Assembly (NCBI RefSeq): GCF_009911595.1
Contig: NZ_QWKG01000005.1
Coordinates: forward strand, 1-64,000
Source of the DNA: Colidextribacter sp. OB.20
GTDB taxonomy: Bacteria; Bacillota; Clostridia; Oscillospirales; Oscillospiraceae
Length of the DNA stretch: 64,000 nucleotides
Direction of reading: 5' to 3'
The notes beneath the pieces are model-generated. The model was not told the origin of the DNA and did no database searches. It saw nothing but the letters and a program-made list of their open reading frames with translations. This document shows positions 7,344 through 16,750 of this stretch, in pieces (within the stretch, counting starts at the first letter, position 1; each line of letters begins with the position of its first letter). The translations under genes were made by a program, and so were the position numbers.

Positions 7344-7502
7344 ATGCCGAAAATCGACGCCCAGCTGGGTATTCGCCTGACCAAGGACCTGAAAGCCCGT
7401 CTGACCGCCCAGGCCAAAAGCGAGATGAAGAGCGTCTCCACCCTGGTGGTTCAGCTGGTGGAGGAATATCTGGAGTCCCAGGGGGACGGAAAAAAAGACT
7501 GA
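7344..7502 (+). CDS. Ribbon-helix-helix (Arc/CopG-like) protein 2
   Basis: 52 residues; ATG at 7344 follows AAAGGGGG. The strand KIDAQLGIRLTKD and helices LKARLTAQAKSEMKS and STLVVQLVEEYLES align with the preceding RHH protein along their full length, so the pair arose by tandem duplication. It has its own promoter and a strong terminator. Likely a small DNA-binding repressor or orphan antitoxin; no toxin is adjacent. Confidence 0.8.
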   Translation: MPKIDAQLGIRLTKDLKARLTAQAKSEMKSVSTLVVQLVEEYLESQGDGKKD

Positions 7503-7504
7503 AA

Positions 7505-7538
7505 GGACCGCCCGGCGCGGATACGCGCCGGGCGGTCC
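7505..7538. terminator. Bidirectional terminator
   Basis: GGACCGCCCGGCGCG hairpin with a six-base loop, between the convergent RHH gene and bceB-like gene. Confidence 0.8.
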
Positions 7539-7544
7539 CTGTGC

Positions 7545-9395
7545 TTATGCGTTTTTCGCCATTCTCCGGCAGGCCAGGGCGGTTGCCAGGAAATAGCCTC
7601 CGTAGACCACCAGGAGCACCCCGGCGGTGACGGCGCTGCTGGCGGCGCTGTCCACCTTGCCCACGGCCAGAATGACGTCGTTGGCCGCCTTCATGCCCAC
7701 GGCGGAGTGGATCAGGGCCAGAATCAGGGGCAGGAGGAAGGCCAGAGCCACCTGCTGTGTGGCGGACCGCTTCACCTGCCGCTCCTCGGCGCCCAGACGG
7801 CGGAGAATGGCGTACCGCCCGGTGTTGTCCGCCCCCTGGCTCAGCTGTTGGAGGGCCAGCACCGCCGCCGCAGCCAACAGGAAGGTGAAGCCCAGATAGA
7901 GCCCCAGGAACAGGGCCAGAATCTTGTTGCCCATGGTATCGCCATAGATGGACAGCCGGGTCTCCTCCCGGATGGCCAGCTTCTCCCACAGGGGGGTCAC
8001 CAGCTCCAGCAGCCGCCGCTCCGTCTCCTCCCGGTTCTCCCCGGCGTAGTCGGCAGACCAGACCTGGCGGCGGACCTCCAGCTGGCCGGCCATCTCGTCG
8101 GGGACGGCCGCGCAGACCATCCCCAGGCCGCCGGTTGCCAGGCCGTCGGAGTCCTTGAAGTCCATCAGGGCAGGCAGGGGGCCGGTGTAGGCGGGCTTCC
8201 CCTGGCGCTCCAGCAGGGCGTTCAGGTCGGAGACCCGGATGGCGCCCGAGGCGTCCTCGATGCCGGTGATCTCCTTTTTATTGTAGTAGTACAGCACATC
8301 CCGGCTCCAGGCCAGCTCCTTGTCCGGGTCGAAGCCCCCCGCCCGGAGGACCGCGTCGAAGTCCACCGTCTCCACATCCCCGGACTGGTTCTGCACCGAG
8401 ATGTCGAAGGGGGTCTGACTGCCGCTCATGGCGGACAGGGTGGAGTTGAGCCCCAGGCAGCTGGCGGTGATGCCGATGGCCAGCAGCAGGAGGATGCACA
8501 CCACTGTCTGGGCCAGGTAGGTGGTGTGGACCTTGCTGATCCACTGGCGCAGGGTGAACATGTTCAGGTTTTTGTAGTACAGCCCCGGGCGGCTCTGGAC
8601 AAACTTCATCACGAACCCGGACATGGATCGGAAGATGAGCAGGGTGCCCAGCGTCCCCAGCCCCAGCATGGGGAAGCACAGGAAGGGCACCGCCACCGAC
8701 ACGGCCATGCCGAAAATGAGCAGGATGGCGTAGGCGGCCAGCAGGCAGGCCACCCCCAGCACAAACTGAAGCACCGCCACCGACAGGGGCCGGGGCTTCA
8801 GGATCTCATTTTTCCGCTCCCCGTGAATCAGGTCGATGAGCTTCGACTTGGACACCTGCACCCCGCTGAGGGCCATCACCAGCAGAAAGATGACGCCGAA
8901 GTAGAGGACGGTTTTCACCGCCGCCCCGGGAGAGAAGTTCAGGGCCAGCAGGTCGGACACGTCCATCTCGAACATGGACAGGGTGAGGGCGGACATACCG
9001 AAGCTGGCCGCCACCCCCAGAGCCAGCCCGGCCAGCAGGGAGACCACTCCGATGAGTCCCGTCTCCAGGAAGAGCAGCCGGGACACCTGGCCCTGGCTCA
9101 GGCCCAGGAGGAGATAGGTGCCCAGCTCCCGCTTCCGCCGGCGGAGGAGGAAGCGGTTGGCATAGAGAATGAGGCAGGCCAGCACCACCGCCACAAAGAC
9201 GGAGAAGATGTCCATCAGCATGGTGATGGCTTCCACAATGGGGTTGCCGTTCTGGGCCAGATAGACCAGCGCCCCCTGGCCGTCCAGGGAGTTGAAGGTA
9301 TAGAACAGGCACACGCCGAAGGTGAGGGTGAGGAGGTAGACGCCGTAGTCCCGGAAGGACCGGCGGACATTGCGCACAGCCAGCTTAGAGAACAT
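7545..9395 (-). CDS. FtsX-like ABC transporter permease (BceB/VraG type)
   Basis: 616 residues. The N-terminus MFSKLAVRNVRRSFRDYGVYLLTL and the RRKRELGTYLLLGLSQGQ loop are typical of BceB-type permeases that sense or detoxify cell-wall-active peptides. Hydrophobic segments cluster at residues 15-35, 60-80, 110-140, 155-180, 205-260, 285-310 and near the C-terminus (three more), with a large extracellular segment from about 325 to 490. It overlaps the ATPase gene by 11 bases, so the two are one transporter. BceAB systems usually sit beside a BceRS two-component system; none is present here. Confidence 0.9.
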   Translation of the reverse strand: MFSKLAVRNVRRSFRDYGVYLLTLTFGVCLFYTFNSLDGQGALVYLAQNGNPIVEAITMLMDIFSVFVAVVLACLILYANRFLLRRRKRELGTYLLLGLSQGQVSRLLFLETGLIGVVSLLAGLALGVAASFGMSALTLSMFEMDVSDLLALNFSPGAAVKTVLYFGVIFLLVMALSGVQVSKSKLIDLIHGERKNEILKPRPLSVAVLQFVLGVACLLAAYAILLIFGMAVSVAVPFLCFPMLGLGTLGTLLIFRSMSGFVMKFVQSRPGLYYKNLNMFTLRQWISKVHTTYLAQTVVCILLLLAIGITASCLGLNSTLSAMSGSQTPFDISVQNQSGDVETVDFDAVLRAGGFDPDKELAWSRDVLYYYNKKEITGIEDASGAIRVSDLNALLERQGKPAYTGPLPALMDFKDSDGLATGGLGMVCAAVPDEMAGQLEVRRQVWSADYAGENREETERRLLELVTPLWEKLAIREETRLSIYGDTMGNKILALFLGLYLGFTFLLAAAAVLALQQLSQGADNTGRYAILRRLGAEERQVKRSATQQVALAFLLPLILALIHSAVGMKAANDVILAVGKVDSAASSAVTAGVLLVVYGGYFLATALACRRMAKNA

Positions 9396-10152
9396 CGGCC
9401 ATCCCTCCCCCCATCCGGGCGGTCACCTGGATGATCTTTTGGAAAAAATCCCTCCGGCTGCCCCTCTCCCGGTGGAGCTCCAGGAAGAGCTTCCCGTCCT
9501 GGAGGAAAACCACCCGGCGGCAGCAACTGGCGGTGAAGGCGTCGTGGGTGACCATAAGGATGGTGGCCCCCAGCTCCCGGTTCAGCTCCTCCAGCCGGTC
9601 CAGCAGCAGCTGGGAGGACTTGGAATCCAGCGCGCCGGTGGGCTCGTCTGCCAGCACCAGGGCCGGGCGGGTCACCATGGCCCGGGCGGCGGCACACCGC
9701 TGCTGCTGCCCCCCGGACATCTGGTAGGGGTACTTGTTCAGGCAGTCGGAGATGCCCAGAAGCTCCGCCATCTCTCGCACCCGCTTGTCAATCCTCTGGG
9801 CGGGGGCCTTCACAATGGACAGGGCCAGGGCGATGTTCTCAAAGGCGGTGAGGGTATCCAGGAGGTTGCAGTCCTGGAAGATGAAGCCCAGCCGCTCCCG
9901 GCGGAACTTGGCCAGCTCCCTGCCCTTGAGGCGGGTGAGCTCCCTACCGTCGATGACGATGGAGCCGGAGGAGGGCCGGTCAATGGTGGACACGCAGTTT
10001 AAAAGGGTGGTCTTGCCCGAGCCCGAGGGGCCCATCACACCCACAAACTCACCCGCCTCCAGAGACAGGGACACCCCGTCCAGGGCCCGGGTGACCGCTC
10101 CACCCCGGCCGTAGACCTTCTCCAGGCCGGCAACTTTTAAAATTTCAGACAT
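9385..10152 (-). CDS. ABC transporter ATP-binding protein (BceA type)
   Basis: 255 residues. Walker A GPSGSGKTT (about 41-49), Q-loop FIFQDCNLLD, signature MSGGQQQR, Walker B LVLADEPTGALD and H-loop VTHDA are all intact. MacB/LolD/BceA subgroup by the QQQR signature and length. Supplies energy to the FtsX-like permease encoded downstream. Start ATG at 10152 follows AAAGGAG. A short dyad AGAGCAT/ATGCTCT (about 10192-10222) lies upstream and may be a regulator site. Confidence 0.93.
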   Translation of the reverse strand: MSEILKVAGLEKVYGRGGAVTRALDGVSLSLEAGEFVGVMGPSGSGKTTLLNCVSTIDRPSSGSIVIDGRELTRLKGRELAKFRRERLGFIFQDCNLLDTLTAFENIALALSIVKAPAQRIDKRVREMAELLGISDCLNKYPYQMSGGQQQRCAAARAMVTRPALVLADEPTGALDSKSSQLLLDRLEELNRELGATILMVTHDAFTASCCRRVVFLQDGKLFLELHRERGSRRDFFQKIIQVTARMGGGMADVL

Positions 10153-10276
10153 ATCGCAGTGCTCCTTTCAGGTTTCCCGTGAACTGTACTAGAGCATATC
10201 ATACAGTTGTGAAAAATGCTCTAAAGGAAATATGAGGATTTCATTAAGAAGCGATTAAGGTTTCCTGATTTTCCCC

Positions 10277-10351
10277 TGTAGGGGCGGACATTGTCCGCCC
10301 GCTTTTCCCACCCGACCGGTTGACGGCGGGCGCACACTGTGCGCCCCTACA
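10277..10351. repeat. Family A palindromic repeat
   Basis: 75 bp, TGTAGGGGCGGA at the left end and TGCGCCCCTACA at the right, each end itself a short hairpin (GGCGGACA/TGTCCGCC; GGGCGCAC/GTGCGCCC). Intergenic. Confidence 0.8.
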
Positions 10352-10418
10352 TATCTCTGCCCCTTGATTTTTCCCTGAAAATATGCGATACTGCTAAGTA
10401 AAGAAAGGGGGGAGGACC

Positions 10419-11045
10419 ATGCTGGAGGTTCGTCAGCTGTGCAAGAGCTACGGCGGGCGGCAGGTGCTCTCGCCCATCCGCTTCCTCCTGCCCCCGGGCC
10501 AGTGCCTGGGGCTGGCGGGGCACAACGGCTCGGGCAAGTCCACCCTTCTGCGGCTCATCGCCCAGGTGGAGAGGCCCGACGGGGGAGACGTCCTCTATGA
10601 GGGCAGATCCGTCCTGGGGGACCGGGCCTTTCTGCGTCAAAGTCTGGGCTACGTCCCCCAGAGTCCGGAGCTGGCCCGGGAGCTGACGGTGCGCCAACAG
10701 CTGGAGCTGTGGCAGGCGGCCTGCGGACTGTCCGGTCCTCTCCCGGACGACGTTCTGGAGCTGCTGGGCTTGGAGCCCCTTTTAAAAAAGCCCATCCGGG
10801 CTCTGTCCGGCGGGATGGCCCAGCGGGTGAGCATTGCCCTGGCCCTGCTGTCCCGGCCCCGGGTGCTGCTCATGGACGAGGCCGCCTCCGGCCTGGACCG
10901 GGACTATGTTCCCAAGCTGCTGGACTGGCTGGAGGGCTATCTGTCCAGGGGGGGCAGCCTGGTGTGGTGCAGCCACCACCGGGAGGAGCTGGACCGGCTG
11001 TGCGGCGCGGTGCTGACCCTGGAAAACGGTGTTTTAGGCGCTTGA
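10419..11045 (+). CDS. ABC exporter ATP-binding protein
   Basis: 208 residues, short CcmA/NatA-like ATPase. Walker A GHNGSGKST, Q-loop YVPQSPEL, signature LSGGMAQR, Walker B VLLMDEAASGLD and a final SHHREE (H-loop). Start ATG at 10419 follows GGGGGGAGG. First gene of a tightly packed four-gene unit with a zinc-ribbon membrane protein and two ABC-2 type permeases, so it should energise an exporter. Substrate unknown. Confidence 0.93.
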   Translation: MLEVRQLCKSYGGRQVLSPIRFLLPPGQCLGLAGHNGSGKSTLLRLIAQVERPDGGDVLYEGRSVLGDRAFLRQSLGYVPQSPELARELTVRQQLELWQAACGLSGPLPDDVLELLGLEPLLKKPIRALSGGMAQRVSIALALLSRPRVLLMDEAASGLDRDYVPKLLDWLEGYLSRGGSLVWCSHHREELDRLCGAVLTLENGVLGA

Positions 11046-11064
11046 AGAAAGGATGGAGAAGCGT

Positions 11065-12774
11065 ATGATTTGCAGAAGCTGCGGACGAGAGATCAGCGAC
11101 GGGGCAAAATTCTGCCCCTACTGCGGGATGAACCCGGCGGAGTCCGCCGGGTCGGGGAGCACCTGGGGCTCCGCCCCTGAGCCGGCAGGCTATACCGGCC
11201 CGGAGGCCCCGGTGCCGGGCGGCGGCAAAAAGAAGGGCCTGCTCATTGCCGGCGCGGCGGCCGCTGTGGTGGTGCTCGCCCTGATTGCGGCGGCAGCCGC
11301 CGGCCTGTTCGCCAACCCCAAAAAGCAGGTGGCGGCCGCCCTTGCCAAGTCCGCCGCCGCCTACGCCGCCGCCGAGGAGAAGCTGGGGCTGCCCGACGTG
11401 GACCAGTGGCGAAGGGACCAGTCCATCTTCCAGAGCATATCCCTACAGCTGCGGGACATCAACAGCCAGCTGACGGGCTATGATCTGTCCGCCCTCAGCG
11501 GTCTGGAGTTCGGTATGTCCGCCGGCTACAGCGGCGAAGACCGGTATATGCTGGCCGAAGCGGCCGCCAGCTGGGGCCCGGATGAGCTGTTCCTCTTCCG
11601 GATGGTCGCGGATGACGCCGAGCTGTACTTCCACTCCCCCCAGTTCACCGGCGACGCCTACTACGGCGTGAACACCGAGACCCTGGGGGCCGACCTGACC
11701 AGAATGACCGGGGACAACTCCATGGACAGCGTCAGCTTTAACTTCTTTGACCTGATGGAGCTGGCCCTGGAGCGGGTGGAACCGGAGGCCATGGAGCAGG
11801 CCGTCCGCGAGGCCAATCAGGCCCTCTGGCAGGCCGCCCAGGTGAAAAAGGCAGGGACCAGGACCCTGACCCAGAACGGCGCCGAGACCAAATCCACCCT
11901 CTACCATGTGACCGTCCCCCAGGAGGCCCTGGAGCAGTATGTGGACGATATGGAGACCATGCTGTCCCTCATCAACTACTTCGACCTCTATGAGGAGCTC
12001 TATCAGTCCATGGGTATGCCTCAGGACCAGATCGACGAGATCCTGGATATGCTAGAGAACCTGGATATCTACGGCGAGCTGGCCGACGGCCTCCGGGATG
12101 CCCTGGACGACCTCGGCGATCTGGAGCTGGACGTCTGTCTCTACGACGGCTATGTGTCCGCCATACTCTTTGAGGACGAGATCTACGGCTCTGACGTCTC
12201 TCTGACCCTGTATCTGGGGGGCAGCGGGGCGTATGTGGACAGCCTGAGCGCCAAATTCTCCGTGGATGACACGGAGATCGCCCTGGAGTCCTCGGGCAGC
12301 CACGCCATGGACGGCCAGGTCTATACCGACAAGACCACCATCCGGCTCAGGCAGTCAGGGACCGCGGTGGCCAGGATCACCTCTGAGCTGTCCTATGACC
12401 CCAGAGAGGACGAGGAGAACTTCCAGTGGGACCTGGAGGTAAACAGCTCCGGCCTCAGCATTTTTTCGCTGGACACCCAGGGCACGCTGTATGTGGAAGA
12501 GGACATCATTGACCTGACCCTGGACGACGCTGTCTTACGCGTGATGGGAATGGAGCTATGCAGCCTGCACCTCAACTGCAGGGCCAGCCGCTGCCCGGAC
12601 TGGCTGGAGCAGCCTATGGAAAAGGCCAGGCTGATTACCGGGATGGAGCAGGCCGAGCTGATAGCCTTCGCCAATGAGCTGCAAAACAACGCCGAGGCCT
12701 GGGTGGAGGATATGGAGGCGCTGTTCCTGGCCCGCCTGCCCCAGGAGCTGCTCTGGGCGGTTATGTACGCATGA
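11065..12774 (+). CDS. Zinc-ribbon single-pass membrane protein of the exporter operon
   Basis: 569 residues from the ATG at 11065, which has GGAG at normal spacing; the ATG at 11053 lies directly against its purine run. A zinc ribbon at the N-terminus has C3, C6, C17 and C20. A Gly/Pro-rich linker leads to one membrane helix (about 53-80, very Ala/Val-rich). The remaining 480 residues are acidic, presumably outside, with no recognisable domain. Zinc-ribbon plus membrane-helix proteins of this shape are common in Clostridia, mostly uncharacterised. The next gene starts within its stop (ATGA), so it belongs to the exporter operon, possibly as an extracytoplasmic accessory or substrate-contact protein (inference). 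Confidence 0.8.
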   Translation: MICRSCGREISDGAKFCPYCGMNPAESAGSGSTWGSAPEPAGYTGPEAPVPGGGKKKGLLIAGAAAAVVVLALIAAAAAGLFANPKKQVAAALAKSAAAYAAAEEKLGLPDVDQWRRDQSIFQSISLQLRDINSQLTGYDLSALSGLEFGMSAGYSGEDRYMLAEAAASWGPDELFLFRMVADDAELYFHSPQFTGDAYYGVNTETLGADLTRMTGDNSMDSVSFNFFDLMELALERVEPEAMEQAVREANQALWQAAQVKKAGTRTLTQNGAETKSTLYHVTVPQEALEQYVDDMETMLSLINYFDLYEELYQSMGMPQDQIDEILDMLENLDIYGELADGLRDALDDLGDLELDVCLYDGYVSAILFEDEIYGSDVSLTLYLGGSGAYVDSLSAKFSVDDTEIALESSGSHAMDGQVYTDKTTIRLRQSGTAVARITSELSYDPREDEENFQWDLEVNSSGLSIFSLDTQGTLYVEEDIIDLTLDDAVLRVMGMELCSLHLNCRASRCPDWLEQPMEKARLITGMEQAELIAFANELQNNAEAWVEDMEALFLARLPQELLWAVMYA

Positions 12775-13976
12775 GTGACCGGCGGTTTTGGGGAAAATAT
12801 TTTATTCTGACCATGGGACAGCTTCGCCAACAGGGTTGGCTGTTGGCGGGGCTTGTCCTTTTGTGCCTTCTTCTGCCCCTGGGGGCGGGCCTGGCGGCCA
12901 GTGAGCTGCTGAGCCGGGGAGTGGACTTCGCCCCCGTCACCCTGGCTGTCACCGCCCCGGAGGGGGACCAGGTCCCCCGACAGCTGGAGCAGTACATGGG
13001 GGGCATGGAGGACATCGCCCAGTACTGCAAAATCAAAGCCATGGGGGAGGCGGAGGGGCTGGAGGCCCTCCGCCGGGGAGAGGTCACCGCCGTGCTGGCC
13101 CTGCCTGAGGACTTTATCCACGGGGTGATGTGGGGGACCAACCCGGACCTGCGGCTCATTGTGTCCGGAGACCGGCCCCTGGAGTCCCTGCTGCTGCTGT
13201 GGGTGGGCCAGAGCGCCAGCGACATTCTGGCCGCCTTTCAGAGCGGGGTATACGCCGTGCTCGACCTGTATGAGGAGGCCCCGCCCCCCGGTCTCACCCG
13301 GGATCAGGTGGTCCTCGACATCAACCTGCGGTATATCCGGCTGGCCCTGGACCGGGGCGGGCTGTTCCGGACCGAGACAATCTCCGCCACCGGCGTCCTG
13401 CCCGTCTCCCTGCACTATGCCCTGGCCCTGATCTCCTATTTCGCCCTGGCCGCCGCCCCTCTGTTCGTCCCCCTGTACACCGGCAGCTGGCTGACCTTCC
13501 AGCGCCGGCTGCGGTGCGCCGGCCGGGGGACTACGGCTGGCTGTCTCGCCGCGGCAGCCGCCCAGACGTTGGCTCTGCTTCTCCTGCTGGTCCCCGCTCT
13601 GTTGCTCACGGGGGAGGGGGGTCCCGCCGTTTTGGCCGCCGCCCTGGGGATGGCCCTGTTCTGCTCCCTGTTCGCCTCGGTGTGCTGTCTGGCTACGGAG
13701 AGCGCCGCCGGGTGCGGGACGGTATCCTTTTTGACCGCTCTGCTGGCTCTGGCACTGGCCGGGGGGATTGTCCCCCCGGTGCTCCTCCCCGCCGGGGTGC
13801 GGCAGCTGGCCCCCCTGTCTCCCGTGACCTGGCTGATGGGTCTGGCCGCCTGGCCCATGGGCTATGACCTGCCCCCGGCCTCTCTGGCCGGGCTGCTGCT
13901 GGCCGGGCTGGGGATGCTGGGGGCCGGGCTGGTCCTGTACCGCCGCCGGGCGGACCGTCAGGGGGTGGCCCTATGA
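12771..13976 (+). CDS. ABC-2 type exporter permease, first subunit
   Basis: 401 residues. One membrane helix near the N-terminus (about 22-42), an extracytoplasmic domain to about 215, then five hydrophobic helices in the C-terminal half: the YhgE/NatB/DrrB-like ABC-2 layout. It overlaps both neighbours by 4 bases, and the second permease gene follows directly. Very GC-rich with many Leu and Ala codons. With the ATPase at 10419 it should form a heteromeric exporter; no substrate motif can be seen. Confidence 0.8.
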   Translation: MSDRRFWGKYFILTMGQLRQQGWLLAGLVLLCLLLPLGAGLAASELLSRGVDFAPVTLAVTAPEGDQVPRQLEQYMGGMEDIAQYCKIKAMGEAEGLEALRRGEVTAVLALPEDFIHGVMWGTNPDLRLIVSGDRPLESLLLLWVGQSASDILAAFQSGVYAVLDLYEEAPPPGLTRDQVVLDINLRYIRLALDRGGLFRTETISATGVLPVSLHYALALISYFALAAAPLFVPLYTGSWLTFQRRLRCAGRGTTAGCLAAAAAQTLALLLLLVPALLLTGEGGPAVLAAALGMALFCSLFASVCCLATESAAGCGTVSFLTALLALALAGGIVPPVLLPAGVRQLAPLSPVTWLMGLAAWPMGYDLPPASLAGLLLAGLGMLGAGLVLYRRRADRQGVAL

Positions 13977-15094
13977 GCTTTTTCGCCGCCGCCTTTGCCT
14001 CTGGCCTCCGGGCCCGGCTGGCCCACTGGCGGACCTGGGTCCTGCTCCTGCTGCTCCCCCTCACCGCCTTTGGGGCGGCCCGGCTGCTCCCCCCGGAGGA
14101 GGTCTCCGCCCCTGTCCAGGTGGGGGTGGTCCTGCCGGAGGAGGGAGGGGAGCTGTTTTGGGAAAAATTACAGGCCCGGAGCGGTCTGGCAGTCACCTTT
14201 CACAAGGCCGGGCTGGCTCAGGCCCGGCGTCAGGTGGGGCTGGGCCGGTGGGACTGCGCTCTGGTCCTGCCGGAGGACTTCTACCGCCGGCTGGAGGCGC
14301 TGGACACCGGAGAGTTGTTCACCCTGCTCATTGGCCCCGGCTCCGCCGTCTACCCCCTGGTGCGGGAGACGGTGGCCGCCTGTGTGGCCGAGTGCGTCTC
14401 CCCCGCCATGGCGGAGGAGTATCTGCTGGACAGCGGCATTACGGCCCGGGATGATCTCCCCACCGTGCGCCCCCGGCTCCGGGAGGTCCTGGGGGACCAG
14501 GACCGGGTGCTGCTGGCTCTGGAGACGGCAGACGGCCGGCCCCTGGACCCCCTGACTCTGGCCGGCCGGGGGGTGTCCGATCTGGCCGCCGGCCTGACCG
14601 CCATTCTGCTGCTGATCTGGGCCCTGTTCACCGCCATGGATCTGGGCCGCTGGCTGGACAGCCCCTTCGCCCGGCGGCTGGCCCCCCTGCAGGGGACCAC
14701 CGCCCTGCTCCTGCCCCGGCTGGCGGGGGCCTTGCTTCCCGCTCTGTGCGCCGGGGGGCTGGCCCTGCTGGCGGCGGGGGCTCCCGCTCCATGTGTCCCG
14801 GCCCTGATCCCCTACCTGCTGTTCTGGGGCGGGGCGGCACTGGCGCTGGCCCGGTTCCCAGGAGTCTGGACCGCCCTACCGGTGCTCACCCCCTTTGTAC
14901 CGGCGGCCGGGCTGCTGCTCTCGCCGGTGCTGCTGGACCTGTCCCTGCTCTTTCCCGCTTTGGGGCCGGCGGTGCGGTGGAACCCCGTCACTCTCTACCT
15001 CCGCACCTGCGGCGGCAGTCTGGGAGACGGCGCCCTTCTGGCAGCTGGCGGCGGGGTGCTGCTCCTTTTCTCCCTGATGCTGGATCGCAAATAG
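13973..15094 (+). CDS. ABC-2 type exporter permease, second subunit
   Basis: 373 residues with the same plan as the preceding gene: an N-terminal helix (about 21-37), an external domain with VGVVLPEEGG and CALVLPEDFY blocks that mirror VTAVLALPEDF of its partner, then five or six helices. The two are diverged paralogues forming a permease pair. Starts inside the previous stop (ATGA). Last gene of the operon; the strong hairpin at 15158-15200 follows. Confidence 0.8.
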   Translation: MSFFAAAFASGLRARLAHWRTWVLLLLLPLTAFGAARLLPPEEVSAPVQVGVVLPEEGGELFWEKLQARSGLAVTFHKAGLAQARRQVGLGRWDCALVLPEDFYRRLEALDTGELFTLLIGPGSAVYPLVRETVAACVAECVSPAMAEEYLLDSGITARDDLPTVRPRLREVLGDQDRVLLALETADGRPLDPLTLAGRGVSDLAAGLTAILLLIWALFTAMDLGRWLDSPFARRLAPLQGTTALLLPRLAGALLPALCAGGLALLAAGAPAPCVPALIPYLLFWGGAALALARFPGVWTALPVLTPFVPAAGLLLSPVLLDLSLLFPALGPAVRWNPVTLYLRTCGGSLGDGALLAAGGGVLLLFSLMLDRK

Positions 15095-15157
15095 GAGATG
15101 TCCCGCCACACCAGATTCTCAAGTCTATCTAGGAGGCGCACACTGGCCCCCAAAAGC

Positions 15158-15200
15158 AAAACGCCGTGTATTTTACGAGCGGTAAAATACACGGCGTTTT
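15158..15200. terminator. Strong bidirectional terminator
   Basis: Perfect 19-bp arms (15158-15176 and 15182-15200) with A-run on one side and T-run on the other, separating the convergent exporter operon and glyS. Confidence 0.9.
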
Positions 15201-15211
15201 AAAATTATTCC

Positions 15212-16636
15212 TTAATAGGCCAGCTTCTCCTCCAGCCAGGCCTTCAGCTCGCTGATGGGCACCCGGACCTGGTCCATAGTGTCCCGGTCCCGGATGGTGA
15301 CGGCGTTGTCTGCCTCCTCGGTGTCGCTCCCCACGGTCTGGAAGTCCACGGTGACGCAGTAGGGAGTGCCGATCTCGTCCTGGCGGCGGTAGCGCTTGCC
15401 GATGGAGCCGGCGTCGTCATAGTCCACCATGAAGTATTTGCTCAGCTCGGCCTGAATCTCCCGGGCCTTGTCCCCCAGCTTTTTGGACAGGGGCAGCACG
15501 GCGCACTTGAAGGGGGCCAGGGCGGGGTGGAAGTGGAGGACAGTGCGCACATCGTTCTTGGCCTCGTCCACAACCTCCTCGTCGTAGGCCTGGCACAGGA
15601 AGGCCAGGGTCACCCGGTCGGCGCCCAGGGAGGGCTCGATGACGTAGGGAATATAGTGCTCATTGGCCTCCTGGTCGAAGTAGGTCTGATCCTTGCCGGA
15701 GGTGGTCTGGTGGGCCTTCAGGTCGAAGTCGGTGCGGCTGGCCACCCCCCACAGCTCGCCCCAGTCGGTGAAGGGGAAGGCGAACTCGAAGTCGGTGGTG
15801 GCGTTGGAGTAGTGGCTGAGCTCCTCGGGCTCGTGGTCCCGCAGCCGCAGGTCCTCGTCCTTCATGCCCAAATCCAGCAGCCACTGGTGGCAGAACTTTT
15901 TCCAGTAGGCGAACCACTCCAGCTCGGTGCCCGGCTTGCAGAAGAACTCCAGCTCCATTTGCTCAAACTCCCGGGTGCGGAAGGTGAAGTTGCCTGGGGT
16001 GATCTCGTTGCGGAAGGACTTGCCGATCTGGCACACGCCGAAGGGCAGTTTGCGCCGGGTGGTGCGCTGAACGTTCTGGAAGTTGACAAAGATGCCCTGG
16101 GCGGTCTCGGGGCGGAGGTAGACGGTGTTCTTTGCATCCTCGGTGACCCCCTGGAAGGTCTTGAACATCAGGTTGAACTGGCGGATGTCGGTCCAGTTGA
16201 ACTTGCCGCAGGAGGGACAGACAATCTGGTGCTCCTCAATGAACTCCTTCATCCGGGCCTGACTCATGGCGTCCACGCTGTGGCCCAGGTCGAAGCTGTT
16301 CTCCTGACACCAGTCCTCGATCACCTTGTCCGCCCGGAAGCGCTCGTGGCACTCCTTGCAGTCCATCAGCGGGTCGGAGAAGCCCCCCACGTGGCCGCTG
16401 GCCACCCACACCTGGGGGTTCATCAGGATGGCGGCGTCCAGACCCACATTGTAGGGGTTCTCCTGGACAAACTTCTTCCACCAGGCCTTCTTGATGTTGT
16501 TCTTCAGCTCCACACCCAGAGGGCCGTAGTCCCAGGTATTGGCCAGGCCGCCATAGATTTCGCTGCCGGCGAAAATGAAGCCCCGGCTTTTACACAGGTT
16601 TACAATCTTGTCCATGGTCTTTTCGCTGTTTTTCAT
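15212..16636 (-). CDS. glyS: Glycine--tRNA ligase (single-chain type)
   Basis: 474 residues; the homodimeric GlyRS class found in Bacillota, not the alpha2beta2 enzyme. [19 protein letters not shown] and [19 protein letters not shown] at the N-terminus, the motif 2 region [13 protein letters not shown], and [11 protein letters not shown] (motif 3) are present. The C-terminal anticodon-binding domain begins near 370. The ATG at 16636 follows AGGAG. It is preceded by a T-box leader with a Gly GGC specifier, so uncharged tRNA-Gly should raise its expression. A family B palindrome sits between the T-box terminator and the start codon. Confidence 0.97.
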   Translation of the reverse strand: MKNSEKTMDKIVNLCKSRGFIFAGSEIYGGLANTWDYGPLGVELKNNIKKAWWKKFVQENPYNVGLDAAILMNPQVWVASGHVGGFSDPLMDCKECHERFRADKVIEDWCQENSFDLGHSVDAMSQARMKEFIEEHQIVCPSCGKFNWTDIRQFNLMFKTFQGVTEDAKNTVYLRPETAQGIFVNFQNVQRTTRRKLPFGVCQIGKSFRNEITPGNFTFRTREFEQMELEFFCKPGTELEWFAYWKKFCHQWLLDLGMKDEDLRLRDHEPEELSHYSNATTDFEFAFPFTDWGELWGVASRTDFDLKAHQTTSGKDQTYFDQEANEHYIPYVIEPSLGADRVTLAFLCQAYDEEVVDEAKNDVRTVLHFHPALAPFKCAVLPLSKKLGDKAREIQAELSKYFMVDYDDAGSIGKRYRRQDEIGTPYCVTVDFQTVGSDTEEADNAVTIRDRDTMDQVRVPISELKAWLEEKLAY

Positions 16637-16678
16637 TGTGAATGCTCCTTTTCTGATTTCTGCCCTCGCCGGGCGGGC

Positions 16679-16739
16679 GTTCTTTTCTTGAAAGAAAAGA
16701 ACCAAAAGAACTTTTGTGCAAAGCTTCGCTTTGCTTTCG
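16679..16739. repeat. Family B palindromic repeat in the glyS leader
   Basis: Core GTTCTTTTC-TTGAAAGA-AAAGAAC followed by CAAAAGAACTTTTG and a CAAAGC/GCTTTG pair. Similar copies at 28424-28460, 36600-36770, 51416-51483 and 61607-61645. Confidence 0.65.
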
Positions 16740-16750
16740 GCTCAGAACGA

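Noticed and set aside
7707-9434. 575-codon plus-strand ORF opposite the BceB-like gene
   Set aside because: Antisense shadow of a clear permease gene, with Gln/Gly/His-rich composition and no start site.
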